Assembly: GCA_025357895.1 (NCBI GenBank) | Contig: JANYLL010000406.1 | Coordinates: 1-6,319 of the forward strand | Direction: 5' to 3' | DNA from: Ignavibacteriota bacterium | Lineage (GTDB): Bacteria; Bacteroidota; Ignavibacteria; Palsa-1295 | Length of the DNA: 6,319 nucleotides | Shown: positions 1-6,070 of the stretch, piece by piece | Position numbering within the stretch: the stretch's first letter is position 1 | Layout: the number at the start of each line of letters is the position of its first letter | Made by a program: the position numbers and the translations under genes | The notes under the pieces: generated by a model | Database searches by the model: none | Seen by the model: the letters and a program-made list of their open reading frames with translations, nothing else | Told to the model about the DNA's origin: nothing

Positions 1-19
1 CGCGGGCTAAAGCCCTGCG
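1..19. repeat. GC-rich palindromic intergenic element, cut by window edge
   Basis: Positions 4-15 read GGGCTAAAGCCC, a perfect inverted repeat (GGGCT/AGCCC around two A residues). CGC at 1-3 can pair with GCG at 17-19 across one bulged T. The element is intergenic, just past the rpsB terminator, and runs off the left edge. From memory, GGGCTAAAGCCC-type palindromes recur between genes in several bacterial phyla, as REP-like sequences do. With one partial copy visible, its repetitive nature is inferred and not shown. Confidence 0.45.
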
Positions 20-41
20 CCTACCAATTCTTAAAATCTAA

Positions 42-73
42 AACGGCGAGCACTCTATGCAAGGCTCGCCGTT
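42..73 (-). terminator. Rho-independent terminator after rpsB
   Basis: A perfect 10-bp inverted repeat (AACGGCGAGC at 42-51, GCTCGCCGTT at 64-73) encloses a 12-nt loop. Read on the minus strand, the GC-rich stem is followed at once by TTTTAGATTTT, a U-rich tract. It begins 26 bp past the rpsB stop codon, so it most likely ends the rpsB transcript. Run in the other direction the stem is followed by AATACAAAAA, so it is not a convincing plus-strand terminator. Confidence 0.8.
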
Positions 74-98
74 AATACAAAAACTTCAGAGCCTTTAA

Positions 99-881
99 TT
101 ATGCTGCGACGGTCTCTGCAACCGGTTCAACGATCTCATCGATATCGCTTTCTTTTTGTAAACGTTCTGCTTCGACTCCTTCATCTGATTTTCTCGCTTT
201 TGATGCAGCGCGTCCTGCATTAATGGCATCAGCAAAGGAATGAACGAAGAGCTGAACCGAGCGAAGCGCATCATCATTGGCTGGGATCGGATAATCCACA
301 AGATCAGGATCAACATTCGTATCAACAAGAGCGAAGATCGGAATTCCCAATTTCTTTGCTTCTTCGACAGCGATATGCTCTTTTTTAATATCAATAATGA
401 TCATCGCCGCAGGAAGTCCGCGCATGTCGGCTATACCGCCAAGCGTTGCATCAAGTTTGATCTTCTCGCGTGAGAAAAGAAGCTGTTCTTTCTTAGTGTA
501 GTTTTCGATCGTTCCATCGGCATCCATCTTATCGAGATTCTGCAATCTCTTAATGGATTTACGGATCGTCGCAAAATTGGTTAGCATTCCGCCCGGCCAG
601 CGGTCGGTTGCATGATATTGTGCGCAGCGAATCGCTTCTTCTTTAATAGCACCGCGAAGCTGCTTCTTCGTGCCGACAAAAAGAAAGCGCTTGCCTTCTG
701 ATGCCAAACGCTCAGCGGCGTTCAAAGCATCTTCAGCGAGCTGCTGAGTTTTTTTAAGATCGATGATATGGATTCCGTTGCGCTCCATGAAGATGTAAGG
801 TTTCATCTTCGGATTCCAACGGCGGGTAAGATGCCCAAAGTGAGCACCTGAAGCTAAGAGGTCTTCTAAACTGATTCGCAT
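99..881 (-). CDS. rpsB: 30S ribosomal protein S2
   Basis: Small-subunit protein uS2 (260 residues), which sits at the head-body junction of the 30S subunit and is needed for binding of S1 or its equivalent. Family signatures are plain: SGAHFGH near residues 11-17, a conserved block at 25-45 including MKPYIFMERNGIHIIDL, RWPGGMLTN at 94-102, LGGIADMRGLPAAMIIID at about 147-164, and GIPIFALVDTNVDP at 179-192. The C-terminal 35 or so residues are charged and then acidic/Ala-rich, a variable tail normal for the family. ATG at 881 is the start because it gives the canonical MRISLEDLLASGAHFGH opening. There is no Shine-Dalgarno; the upstream 20 nt are A-rich, as is common in Bacteroidota. The gene follows rplM-rpsI with a 136-bp gap and probably has its own promoter. 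tsf, its usual downstream partner, is not seen before the terminator. Confidence 0.98.
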   Translation of the reverse strand: MRISLEDLLASGAHFGHLTRRWNPKMKPYIFMERNGIHIIDLKKTQQLAEDALNAAERLASEGKRFLFVGTKKQLRGAIKEEAIRCAQYHATDRWPGGMLTNFATIRKSIKRLQNLDKMDADGTIENYTKKEQLLFSREKIKLDATLGGIADMRGLPAAMIIIDIKKEHIAVEEAKKLGIPIFALVDTNVDPDLVDYPIPANDDALRSVQLFVHSFADAINAGRAASKARKSDEGVEAERLQKESDIDEIVEPVAETVAA

Positions 882-908
882 GTATTGTATTTGGTTTTAA
901 TTCTTTGT

Positions 909-937
909 ATTATTCTCGCTTTGCCACACTTTTTCAA
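909..937 (-). promoter_or_regulatory. Candidate sigma70-type promoter for rpsB
   Basis: On the minus strand TTGAAA (plus 932-937) matches the -35 consensus at 5 of 6 positions. After 17 bp it is followed by AATAAT (plus 909-914), which matches the -10 consensus at 5 of 6. Transcription would start near 902, leaving a leader of about 20 nt before the rpsB ATG. This fits the unusually wide rpsI-rpsB gap. It is a motif match by eye only; read-through from rplM-rpsI may also occur. Confidence 0.45.
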
Positions 938-980
938 GTGACCCGGCTCGGTTTCAAACGAATAATACATTGGTGATGTA

Positions 981-1015
981 ACTCAGTACTCAGCACTCAA
1001 TGCTCAGCACTAAAA
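981..1015. repeat. Degenerate heptanucleotide tandem repeat (five 7-bp units)
   Basis: Five consecutive 7-mers are visible on the plus strand: ACTCAGT, ACTCAGC, ACTCAAT, GCTCAGC and a decayed ACTAAAA. The consensus is close to ACTCAGY, or TGCTGAG-like on the minus strand. The tract ends 2 bp before the rpsI stop codon, so it lies in the untranslated rpsI-rpsB spacer. It resembles in style the short tandemly repeated repetitive (STRR) heptamers of cyanobacteria. It forms no strong hairpin and is not an obvious terminator. Confidence 0.7.
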
Positions 1016-1017
1016 AT

Positions 1018-1425
1018 TTATCTCTTCGAGAACTGGAATCTCTTACGAGCTTTTGGCTGTCCGTACTTCTTACGCTCGACCATTCTCGGATCGCGCGTCA
1101 TGAGATCGTCTTTACGAAGTATGGTACGGAATTCATCATTGATCGCAACAAGAGCGCGGGCTATGCCTAAACGAACCGCTCCGGCCTGACCGCTGGTGCC
1201 GCCGCCAACGACGTTTGCACGAACACTGTAATTGCCGTATTGTCCGGTTGATTTCAACGGGCGAACAAGATCTTCACGATGAATGCCATTAGCAAAAAAT
1301 ATTTCGATCGGTTTGCCGTTGATAACGATCTCCACAGGCTTACCTGTCGAAATAGGGGTGAGAATAACACGGGCTACTGCCTCTTTACGGCGTCCTACGT
1401 GGATTGATGCTTGCGTCTTTGCCAT
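1018..1425 (-). CDS. rpsI: 30S ribosomal protein S9
   Basis: Small-subunit protein uS9 (135 residues) of the 30S head, whose C-terminal tail reaches the P site and contacts tRNA. Visible signatures are the N-terminal GRRKEAVARV (residues 11-20), the family block GGGTSGQAGAVRLGIARAL at about 73-91, and the basic C-terminus KARKRFQFSKR with the invariant terminal SKR. Length is normal. ATG at 1425 starts the canonical MAKTQASIHVGRRKEAVARV. Upstream is T-rich with at most a weak AAGA, so no real Shine-Dalgarno. It lies 20 bp after the rplM stop, the near-universal rplM-rpsI pairing, and should be co-transcribed with it from upstream. Confidence 0.98.
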   Translation of the reverse strand: MAKTQASIHVGRRKEAVARVILTPISTGKPVEIVINGKPIEIFFANGIHREDLVRPLKSTGQYGNYSVRANVVGGGTSGQAGAVRLGIARALVAINDEFRTILRKDDLMTRDPRMVERKKYGQPKARKRFQFSKR

Positions 1426-1445
1426 GAAAAAAATCTTAAATAAAA

Positions 1446-1901
1446 TTATGCTAATTTCAATACCTTCGGCTGCTGAGCTTCGTGCGGATGGCTTGTACCT
1501 GAATAAACCTTCAGTTTCATGCCGACCTTCTTACCGAGCGAGCTCTTCGGAAGCATACCTTTAACAGCGCTTTCGATGATACGATCAGGATGATTTGCGC
1601 GAACATCTTTGAACTTCGCAAAACGTGCTCCGCCCGGATAAAGCGTATTATGATAATACTCTTTCTGCTCCATGCGCTTGCCAGTCATCTTTACTTTTTC
1701 AGCATTGATAACGACAACGAAATCGCCCATATCAATATACGGAGTGAATGTTGCTTTATGCTTGCCGCGAAGGACGCGCGCAACTTCTGTTGCAAGGCGG
1801 CCGACCGTCTGCCCATCGGCATCAACGATGTACCAATCCTTCTTTATCTCGCCTTCTTTAGCGTTATATGTCCGATGCGAGAGTTTATCTTTCTTATCCA
1901 C
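1446..1901 (-). CDS. rplM: 50S ribosomal protein L13
   Basis: Large-subunit protein uL13 (151 residues), an early-assembly protein of the 50S subunit; in E. coli it also represses its own rplM-rpsI operon. Signatures: WYIVDADGQTVGRLAT (about residues 23-38), VLRGKHKATFTPYIDMGD (43-60), VVINAEKVKMTGKR (63-76), YYHNTLYPGG (82-91) and AVKGMLPKSSLGKK (112-125). The tail HPHEAQQPKVL resembles Bacteroidota/Chlorobiota homologues. The start is GTG at 1901, which reads MDKKDKLSHRTYNAKEG and is supported by AGGAG nine bases upstream. There is no in-frame ATG before the conserved domain. It is the first gene of the ribosomal cluster, and its leader contains a terminator-like hairpin. Confidence 0.97.
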   Translation of the reverse strand: MDKKDKLSHRTYNAKEGEIKKDWYIVDADGQTVGRLATEVARVLRGKHKATFTPYIDMGDFVVVINAEKVKMTGKRMEQKEYYHNTLYPGGARFAKFKDVRANHPDRIIESAVKGMLPKSSLGKKVGMKLKVYSGTSHPHEAQQPKVLKLA

Positions 1902-1910
1902 GTTTGAAAT

Positions 1911-1915
1911 CTCCT
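1911..1915 (-). promoter_or_regulatory. Strong Shine-Dalgarno (AGGAG) of rplM
   Basis: The minus strand reads AGGAG, then ATTTCAAAC (9 nt), then the GTG start codon. This decides the non-ATG start of rplM. It is the only canonical Shine-Dalgarno before any gene in this window. Confidence 0.85.
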
Positions 1916-1926
1916 AAATTTAATCA

Positions 1927-1950
1927 AAAATCGCCCTTTTGGCGGATTTT
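1927..1950 (-). promoter_or_regulatory. Hairpin with U-tract in the rplM leader, possible attenuator
   Basis: AAAATCGCC (1927-1935) pairs with GGCGGATTTT (1941-1950) across a 5-nt loop, leaving one bulged base. On the minus strand this reads as a 9-bp stem whose 3' arm ends in ATTTTT, the shape of an intrinsic terminator. It lies 11 bp upstream of the rplM Shine-Dalgarno. No minus-strand gene lies within 1.2 kb upstream, so a plain terminator for another gene is unlikely. Attenuation or an L13-responsive leader is inferred. Confidence 0.45.
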
Positions 1951-2018
1951 GTAGCGGGGTAATAAGCGGTATTTTGTCCAGAAAGTTCCAAAAATGATAC
2001 TCTTAATGATGCCCTTAT

Positions 2019-2046
2019 GTTATATATTGCTTATTAACTTCACCAA
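2019..2046 (-). promoter_or_regulatory. Weak candidate promoter for rplM-rpsI
   Basis: On the minus strand TTGGTG (plus 2041-2046) is followed after 16 bp by TATAAC (plus 2019-2024), a 5-of-6 match to a -10 box. The start would be near 2012, giving a leader of about 110 nt that includes the hairpin at 1927-1950. The -35 match is poor, so this is tentative. Confidence 0.3.
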
Positions 2047-2129
2047 TCCCTCAGAAATAATAATTCTGCCCATTTTCAGGTCAATAAAAATTGCCCCATT
2101 TTTTTAGTACAATCTTCTGATTTATTTCG

Positions 2130-2137
2130 TATTTTTG
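2130..2137 (+). promoter_or_regulatory. TAnnTTTG-type (Bacteroidota) -7 box, possibly leaderless
   Basis: TATTTTTG exactly fits the Bacteroidota -7 consensus TAnnTTTG and lies only 4 bp before the ATG at 2142. Transcription would begin at or next to the start codon, giving a leaderless or near-leaderless mRNA. No clear TTTG -33 element is seen at the expected spacing, which lowers confidence; the region is AT-rich and chance matches are possible. Confidence 0.35.
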
Positions 2138-2141
2138 TGGG

Positions 2142-3170
2142 ATGAAGCACAGCCTAAAAATAAGTCTTGGTCTTTTCTTAATGTTTGGGTGGGCAAAGGC
2201 ACAATTAATTGAGGTCCCGATTGGAGTTGATTCACTCATATATAAAGCACCCGGATCCCGAAGTACATTTTGTTGGGGAAGATCTACTGATAGTTGCGGT
2301 TATGGATGGAATGGTTTATCAAAGGTTATTCCACCCTTTTTTGTGAATACTGATTTTGACGGAGACGTTCATTTTATCCCGCAAAATGATTCGATTTTTC
2401 AAACTTATGTAACTTCTCATTATCACTTAATAACCAACAAGATATTTTGTTCATGCCCAGCAGATAGCGAAGAGAATATTACTACCACTCTTAGGGCAAA
2501 AGGATATTATGACAATGCGATAAAGATAGGTGCCAAGAATTATGGTATTTTTTTATTCGATACTTTATTGCATAAATATCGAGATGCAACTGTACAAATA
2601 CAAATATTTAACAATAAGCTCGATAGTGCTACTTTTACTGACTGGAAATTAATTCAGTACTCTTCATCATCGGTTACTCTTTCGACAGTATATCAAGATT
2701 CTTTACCCACGAATCCAGTTCAACTTTCAGGGCTAAGCTTTAATAAAAATATCCGCATAAAATTTACGACTTCTTTACCTCCAGATTTCCAATGGAGAAC
2801 TTTTGCTGGCGCAATTCAAACTACTGCTCATTTCTCCGGAAAAGATTCTATTTGCATTATACCAGTTGTTTTTGAATTTTCTCCAATCCCAAAATCGGGG
2901 GTAGAGAATCAAAATCTGTCTGGTGAAAAGTTAATAGTTTTTCCGAATCCTTCGAATGGGTCAGTAACTATGCTTTCTGCTATCCCTACACGATCTTCAC
3001 TCATCCATCTCCATATCTTCGACGAACTCGGACGTGATGTGATGGCAGTCTTCGATGGAATGATGAATGAGACTCAAAAGCAATTTTCGATAAAACTCCC
3101 ACAAGGCATTTACTATGCACGAATGGAAATGAAAGAAGGAGTTATAACGAAGAAGATTGTGATTGAATAA
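2142..3170 (+). CDS. Secreted protein of unknown function with T9SS type A sorting domain
   Basis: 342 residues, exported and then probably taken through the outer membrane by the type IX secretion system. Residues 1-20 form a signal peptide: basic start, hydrophobic core LGLFLMFGW, and a likely signal peptidase I cleavage after AKA before Gln21. Residues 21 to about 255 match no family I recognise. They hold five cysteines (44, 52, 103, 105, 238), including CWGRSTDSC and FCSCP, which may form disulfides outside the cell. Residues 264-342 form a Por-type sorting domain: VFPNPSNGSV at 266-275, a LHIFDELGRDV strand at 290-300, LPQGIYYARM at 319-328 and the closing KKIVIE. Such domains are normally cleaved when the cargo is anchored or released. 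It lies alone on the plus strand between two minus-strand operons and ends 12 bp from the convergent neighbour. Its first part is more AT-rich than the flanking genes. Confidence 0.88.
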   Translation: MKHSLKISLGLFLMFGWAKAQLIEVPIGVDSLIYKAPGSRSTFCWGRSTDSCGYGWNGLSKVIPPFFVNTDFDGDVHFIPQNDSIFQTYVTSHYHLITNKIFCSCPADSEENITTTLRAKGYYDNAIKIGAKNYGIFLFDTLLHKYRDATVQIQIFNNKLDSATFTDWKLIQYSSSSVTLSTVYQDSLPTNPVQLSGLSFNKNIRIKFTTSLPPDFQWRTFAGAIQTTAHFSGKDSICIIPVVFEFSPIPKSGVENQNLSGEKLIVFPNPSNGSVTMLSAIPTRSSLIHLHIFDELGRDVMAVFDGMMNETQKQFSIKLPQGIYYARMEMKEGVITKKIVIE

Positions 3171-3182
3171 TCCAGGTATATT

Positions 3183-3491
3183 TTAGAAAATACTAACCGA
3201 TGACCCAACCAAAGTTAACAACTCTTGCTTTGGCGGAGCTTCCAATCCACTTAATCTTAGCTCCGTTTGGAAATGAATGAATGCCGGAAGTGTCAGCAAG
3301 ACCTTCTCATCCTCATCCGAATTAAAGAAGGCTGTGTGAGTAAATGTTTTGCCATCAGGATTCAGGCAGCAATTATAATTTACTCCGGGATTATTGATCG
3401 CCTGGAGATCAGCCATCACATTTTTGATGTTAGACTGATTATGTTCAGCATATTCAGCCTTGGTCGTATAAGTTACTTTAACGATTTTCAT
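3183..3491 (-). CDS. Conserved small protein, possible dimeric alpha/beta-barrel fold
   Basis: 102 residues, cytoplasmic: no signal peptide or membrane segment. I know no function for it. The layout fits a dimeric alpha/beta-barrel (ABM-like) protein: strand MKIVKVTYTT, helix around EYAEHNQSNIKNVMADLQAI, strand VNYNCCLNPDG, strand TFTHTAFF, and a second helix around TLPAFIHFQTELRLSG. The end, PPKQELLTLVGSSVSIF, resembles the 'LTLVGSSxxIF' finish I recall from uncharacterised proteins of this kind. ATG at 3491 shares an ATGA overlap with the end of the upstream methyltransferase gene, so translational coupling is likely and a real gene is well supported. It is the last gene of the aspS operon, with only 12 bp to the convergent secreted-protein gene and no obvious terminator. 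The fold assignment is inference. Confidence 0.8.
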   Translation of the reverse strand: MKIVKVTYTTKAEYAEHNQSNIKNVMADLQAINNPGVNYNCCLNPDGKTFTHTAFFNSDEDEKVLLTLPAFIHFQTELRLSGLEAPPKQELLTLVGSSVSIF

Positions 3492-4297
3492 AATGATCTT
3501 CTCTGCCTTAATATTTCATAAAGGAAAATTCCATGTGCAGCACCAACATTAAGCGAATGAAAATTATCCCGCATCGGAATTGTAATTTCCTTATCGCATT
3601 TTTCTACGATCTCAGCTTTGACACCATGTCCTTCGGAGCCGAATACTATTGCACAATCTTTTGTAAGATTACAATTCCAGATCGGTTTGGCAGAATCATT
3701 TAAGGTTGTTGCAAATGTTGTAATATTTTTCGCTCGTAACATTTGTATGGAATCTGAAATTGGTTCGACCGTTACAACGGGCAACTCAAAAACTGCTCCC
3801 ATCGAAACCCTCACTGCGCGGCGCATCCAGGGATTGACACTTTTGTTATCAATGACTATTGCCGTTGCATTCATCGCAAGCGAAGTGCGGAATATTGCAC
3901 CCATATTTTCTGCATCAGCAACTTCATCGAGGATAACAAAGAGCATTGGGAGTTTTGAATCAGTTATCAGTTTATCAAGATTTTTCTCCTTCGGAATTTT
4001 CCCTGCTGCAAGAATTCCTTGGTGCAATTTGAATCCGACAATTTCCGCCATCTCTTCTTTTAAAGCGATAAAGATATTGCAATCGCTTTTCTGAATGTGA
4101 GAATCAATGAGCTGTTTTTTTGAATTGAAATGCTCTTCCGTTAAGTAGAGAGAGGTGATTTCTAATTGCGATCGAAGAAGACGGACAACGATTTTTTCAC
4201 TTTCGGCAATAAAATGATCACTTTCTTTGCGATCGCGGAGATTTGCAAAAATTTCTAATTCTTGAGAAGAGGGCTTTTTCGATAGAACGGATCTCAT
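3488..4297 (-). CDS. SpoU/TrmH-family RNA 2'-O-methyltransferase
   Basis: 269-residue SPOUT-class enzyme, expected to transfer a methyl group from S-adenosylmethionine to a ribose 2'-OH in tRNA or rRNA. All three SpoU motifs are present: motif 1, DAENMGAIFRTS at 128-139 with the catalytic-type Arg137; motif 2, IVFGSEGHGV at 217-226; motif 3, ITIPM at 238-242 followed by SLNVGAAHGIFLYE at 248-261. These form the trefoil knot that binds the cofactor. Residues 1 to about 100 form an N-terminal substrate-binding region (ESEKIVVRLL at 32-41; HQGILAA at 92-98), as in RlmB and TrmH-like members. The target nucleotide cannot be read from the sequence, so no gene symbol is given. ATG at 4297 overlaps the aspS stop in ATGA, and the 3' end overlaps the next gene the same way, indicating a coupled operon. 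Confidence 0.93.
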   Translation of the reverse strand: MRSVLSKKPSSQELEIFANLRDRKESDHFIAESEKIVVRLLRSQLEITSLYLTEEHFNSKKQLIDSHIQKSDCNIFIALKEEMAEIVGFKLHQGILAAGKIPKEKNLDKLITDSKLPMLFVILDEVADAENMGAIFRTSLAMNATAIVIDNKSVNPWMRRAVRVSMGAVFELPVVTVEPISDSIQMLRAKNITTFATTLNDSAKPIWNCNLTKDCAIVFGSEGHGVKAEIVEKCDKEITIPMRDNFHSLNVGAAHGIFLYEILRQRRSL

Positions 4298-6066
4298 TTA
4301 TTAATATTTATCCCCAACTCACCTAACTGCTTCGAATCAACAGGCGATGGACATTCCTCCATCAAGCCTTGCATCGAGGTCGTTTTCGGGAAGGCGATGA
4401 CGTCGCGGATGTTATCGGTACCACAGCAAAGCATGGCGATACGGTCAATACCAAGCGCCATGCCTCCATGTGGTGGAGCGCCATAACGAAAGGCATCGAG
4501 CATGAAACCAAATTTCTTCTCCATCTCGTCTTTAGTCAGACCAAGCATATCGAAAATTTCCGATTGCAATTTCCTATCATGAATCCTTATCGAACCTGAA
4601 CCGAGTTCATAACCATTGACGACAATATCATAAGCTCGCGCTCTGATCTGAGCAAGATCATCGGTTTTATTATCCCAATCTTCGACAACTGGCGAAGTGA
4701 AGGGATGATGCATAGAATTAAATTTTCCTGATGCTTCATCAAGTTCGAACATCGGGAAATTCATAACCCAAAGCGGAGCAAATTCGAATTGCTTTCCTTC
4801 GAGCAATTTTAATCGCTTCGCAATTTCCGAACGCAAAGCTCCCATGATCGTATAAGCCCTGCTCCATTTTTGATGGACGCCAATGAGGATAAGATCACCT
4901 TGTTTTGCATTTGAAGCGTTGACAATTTCCTGCATTAATTCCGGTGAAAGAAATTTCTTTGCGCTGGAATCAATGCCTGCTTCAGTAACTTTCATCCAGA
5001 CAAGTCCGCCTGCTCCGTAAAGTTTTGCGTGATCAGTAAGTTCATCCAGCTGCTTGCGAGACCAAACGGCACAACCTGGAGCAGCAATTGAAGCTATCAC
5101 TCCTTGTTTTGTCTCAAGTGCATCATTGAAAACTTTAAATTCCGTTTTGCTGCGAAGTAAATCGGTCAGCGTTGTAATTTTTAAATCATAACGAAGATCA
5201 GGTTTATCTGAGCCATAAGATTCCATCACTTCTTTATAAGAATATCGCGGAAATTTCTGAAGCGACAAACCTACATCTTCCCAAACTTTTCGCAAGCAAT
5301 TTTCCATTGCATCATAAACCATCTCTTCATCGGGGAAACTCATCTCCACATCAAGCTGAGTGAATTCCGGCTGACGGTCGGCGCGAAGATCTTCATCGCG
5401 GAAACATTTTACGATCTGAAAATATTTATCGAGCCCCGCAACCATCAGGATTTGCTTATAGATCTGAGGTGATTGAGGCAAAGCATAAAACTCACCGTGA
5501 TGTAATCTGCTTGGCACAAGAAAATCCCTTGCTCCTTCGGGTGTTGCCTTCATAAGCATCGGAGTCTCGACTTCGATAAATCCGCGCGAATCGAAAAAAT
5601 TGCGAATCGATTGTGTTACCTTATGCCGCGTCATTAAATTCTTCTGCATGCTCGGGCGGCGAAGATCAAGATAACGGTATTTTAAACGAAGTTCTTCACT
5701 TGCCTTTACTTCTTCTTCGATAACGAAGGGAGGAACTTCGGATTCATTGAGAACCTGAATCGAAGAAATTAAAATCTCAATTTGACCGGTCTGGATTTTT
5801 GCATTTGGATTCGATCTTTGACGAACGGCTCCTTCTATACTTACAACGAATTCCGAACGTAGTTTTTTTCCTTCTTCATAAAGAGACGTTGACTCGGAAT
5901 TGGGCTCAACAACACATTGAGCAACTCCCTCACGATCACGAATATCAAGGAATAGCAATCCGCCCATGTCACGATTTGAATTGACCCAACCGTTGATAGT
6001 CACCTTCTGTCCGATATGCTCGGCGCGAAGTGATCCTGCGTAATGTGTTCGTTGTGGGATGTGCAT
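4294..6066 (-). CDS. aspS: Aspartate--tRNA ligase (class IIb, bacterial type)
   Basis: Charges tRNA-Asp with aspartate using ATP. With the chosen start it has 590 residues, the usual bacterial length. In order: an OB-fold anticodon-binding domain (about 1-110; GWVNSNRDMGGLLFLDIRD), then the class II core with RYLDLRRP at 131-138, ETPMLMKATPEGARDFLVPS at 167-186, QSPQ at 198-201, motif 2 FRDEDLRADRQPEFTQLD at 222-239, a GAD insertion domain (about 280-420), MHHPFTSP at 452-459, motif 3 GMALGIDRIAML at 535-546, and RDVIAFPKT at 554-562. ATG at 6066 is preferred: it opens the conserved HIPQRTHYAG and lies 4 bp after the upstream stop. The frame can begin at GTG 6096, but that would overlap the upstream gene by 26 bp and add an atypical charged extension. 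Met34 occupies a position linked to tRNA discrimination. Confidence 0.98.
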   Translation of the reverse strand: MHIPQRTHYAGSLRAEHIGQKVTINGWVNSNRDMGGLLFLDIRDREGVAQCVVEPNSESTSLYEEGKKLRSEFVVSIEGAVRQRSNPNAKIQTGQIEILISSIQVLNESEVPPFVIEEEVKASEELRLKYRYLDLRRPSMQKNLMTRHKVTQSIRNFFDSRGFIEVETPMLMKATPEGARDFLVPSRLHHGEFYALPQSPQIYKQILMVAGLDKYFQIVKCFRDEDLRADRQPEFTQLDVEMSFPDEEMVYDAMENCLRKVWEDVGLSLQKFPRYSYKEVMESYGSDKPDLRYDLKITTLTDLLRSKTEFKVFNDALETKQGVIASIAAPGCAVWSRKQLDELTDHAKLYGAGGLVWMKVTEAGIDSSAKKFLSPELMQEIVNASNAKQGDLILIGVHQKWSRAYTIMGALRSEIAKRLKLLEGKQFEFAPLWVMNFPMFELDEASGKFNSMHHPFTSPVVEDWDNKTDDLAQIRARAYDIVVNGYELGSGSIRIHDRKLQSEIFDMLGLTKDEMEKKFGFMLDAFRYGAPPHGGMALGIDRIAMLCCGTDNIRDVIAFPKTTSMQGLMEECPSPVDSKQLGELGININK

Positions 6067-6070
6067 TAAA

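Noticed and set aside
95..394. Minus-strand 99-codon ORF overlapping rpsB in another frame
   Set aside because: It is fully contained in the rpsB coding region apart from the last bases, and its Met/Ser/Arg-rich composition is typical of a shadow frame.
240..473. Plus-strand ORFs opposite rpsB, rpsI, rplM, the methyltransferase and aspS (for example 240-473, 1590-1907, 3618-4094, 4369-4599)
   Set aside because: They lie antisense within confidently identified genes, show no recognisable protein features, and read as shadow frames.
927..940. Hairpin CACTT-GAAA-AAGTG between rpsI and rpsB as a terminator
   Set aside because: The stem is only 5 bp and no T-tract follows on the minus strand. 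The sequence is better explained as overlapping the -35 box of the rpsB promoter candidate.
3179..3192. TATTTT-AG-AAAATA inverted repeat between the convergent genes as a bidirectional terminator
   Set aside because: The stem is six A/T pairs with a two-base loop and overlaps a stop codon. It is too weak to call.
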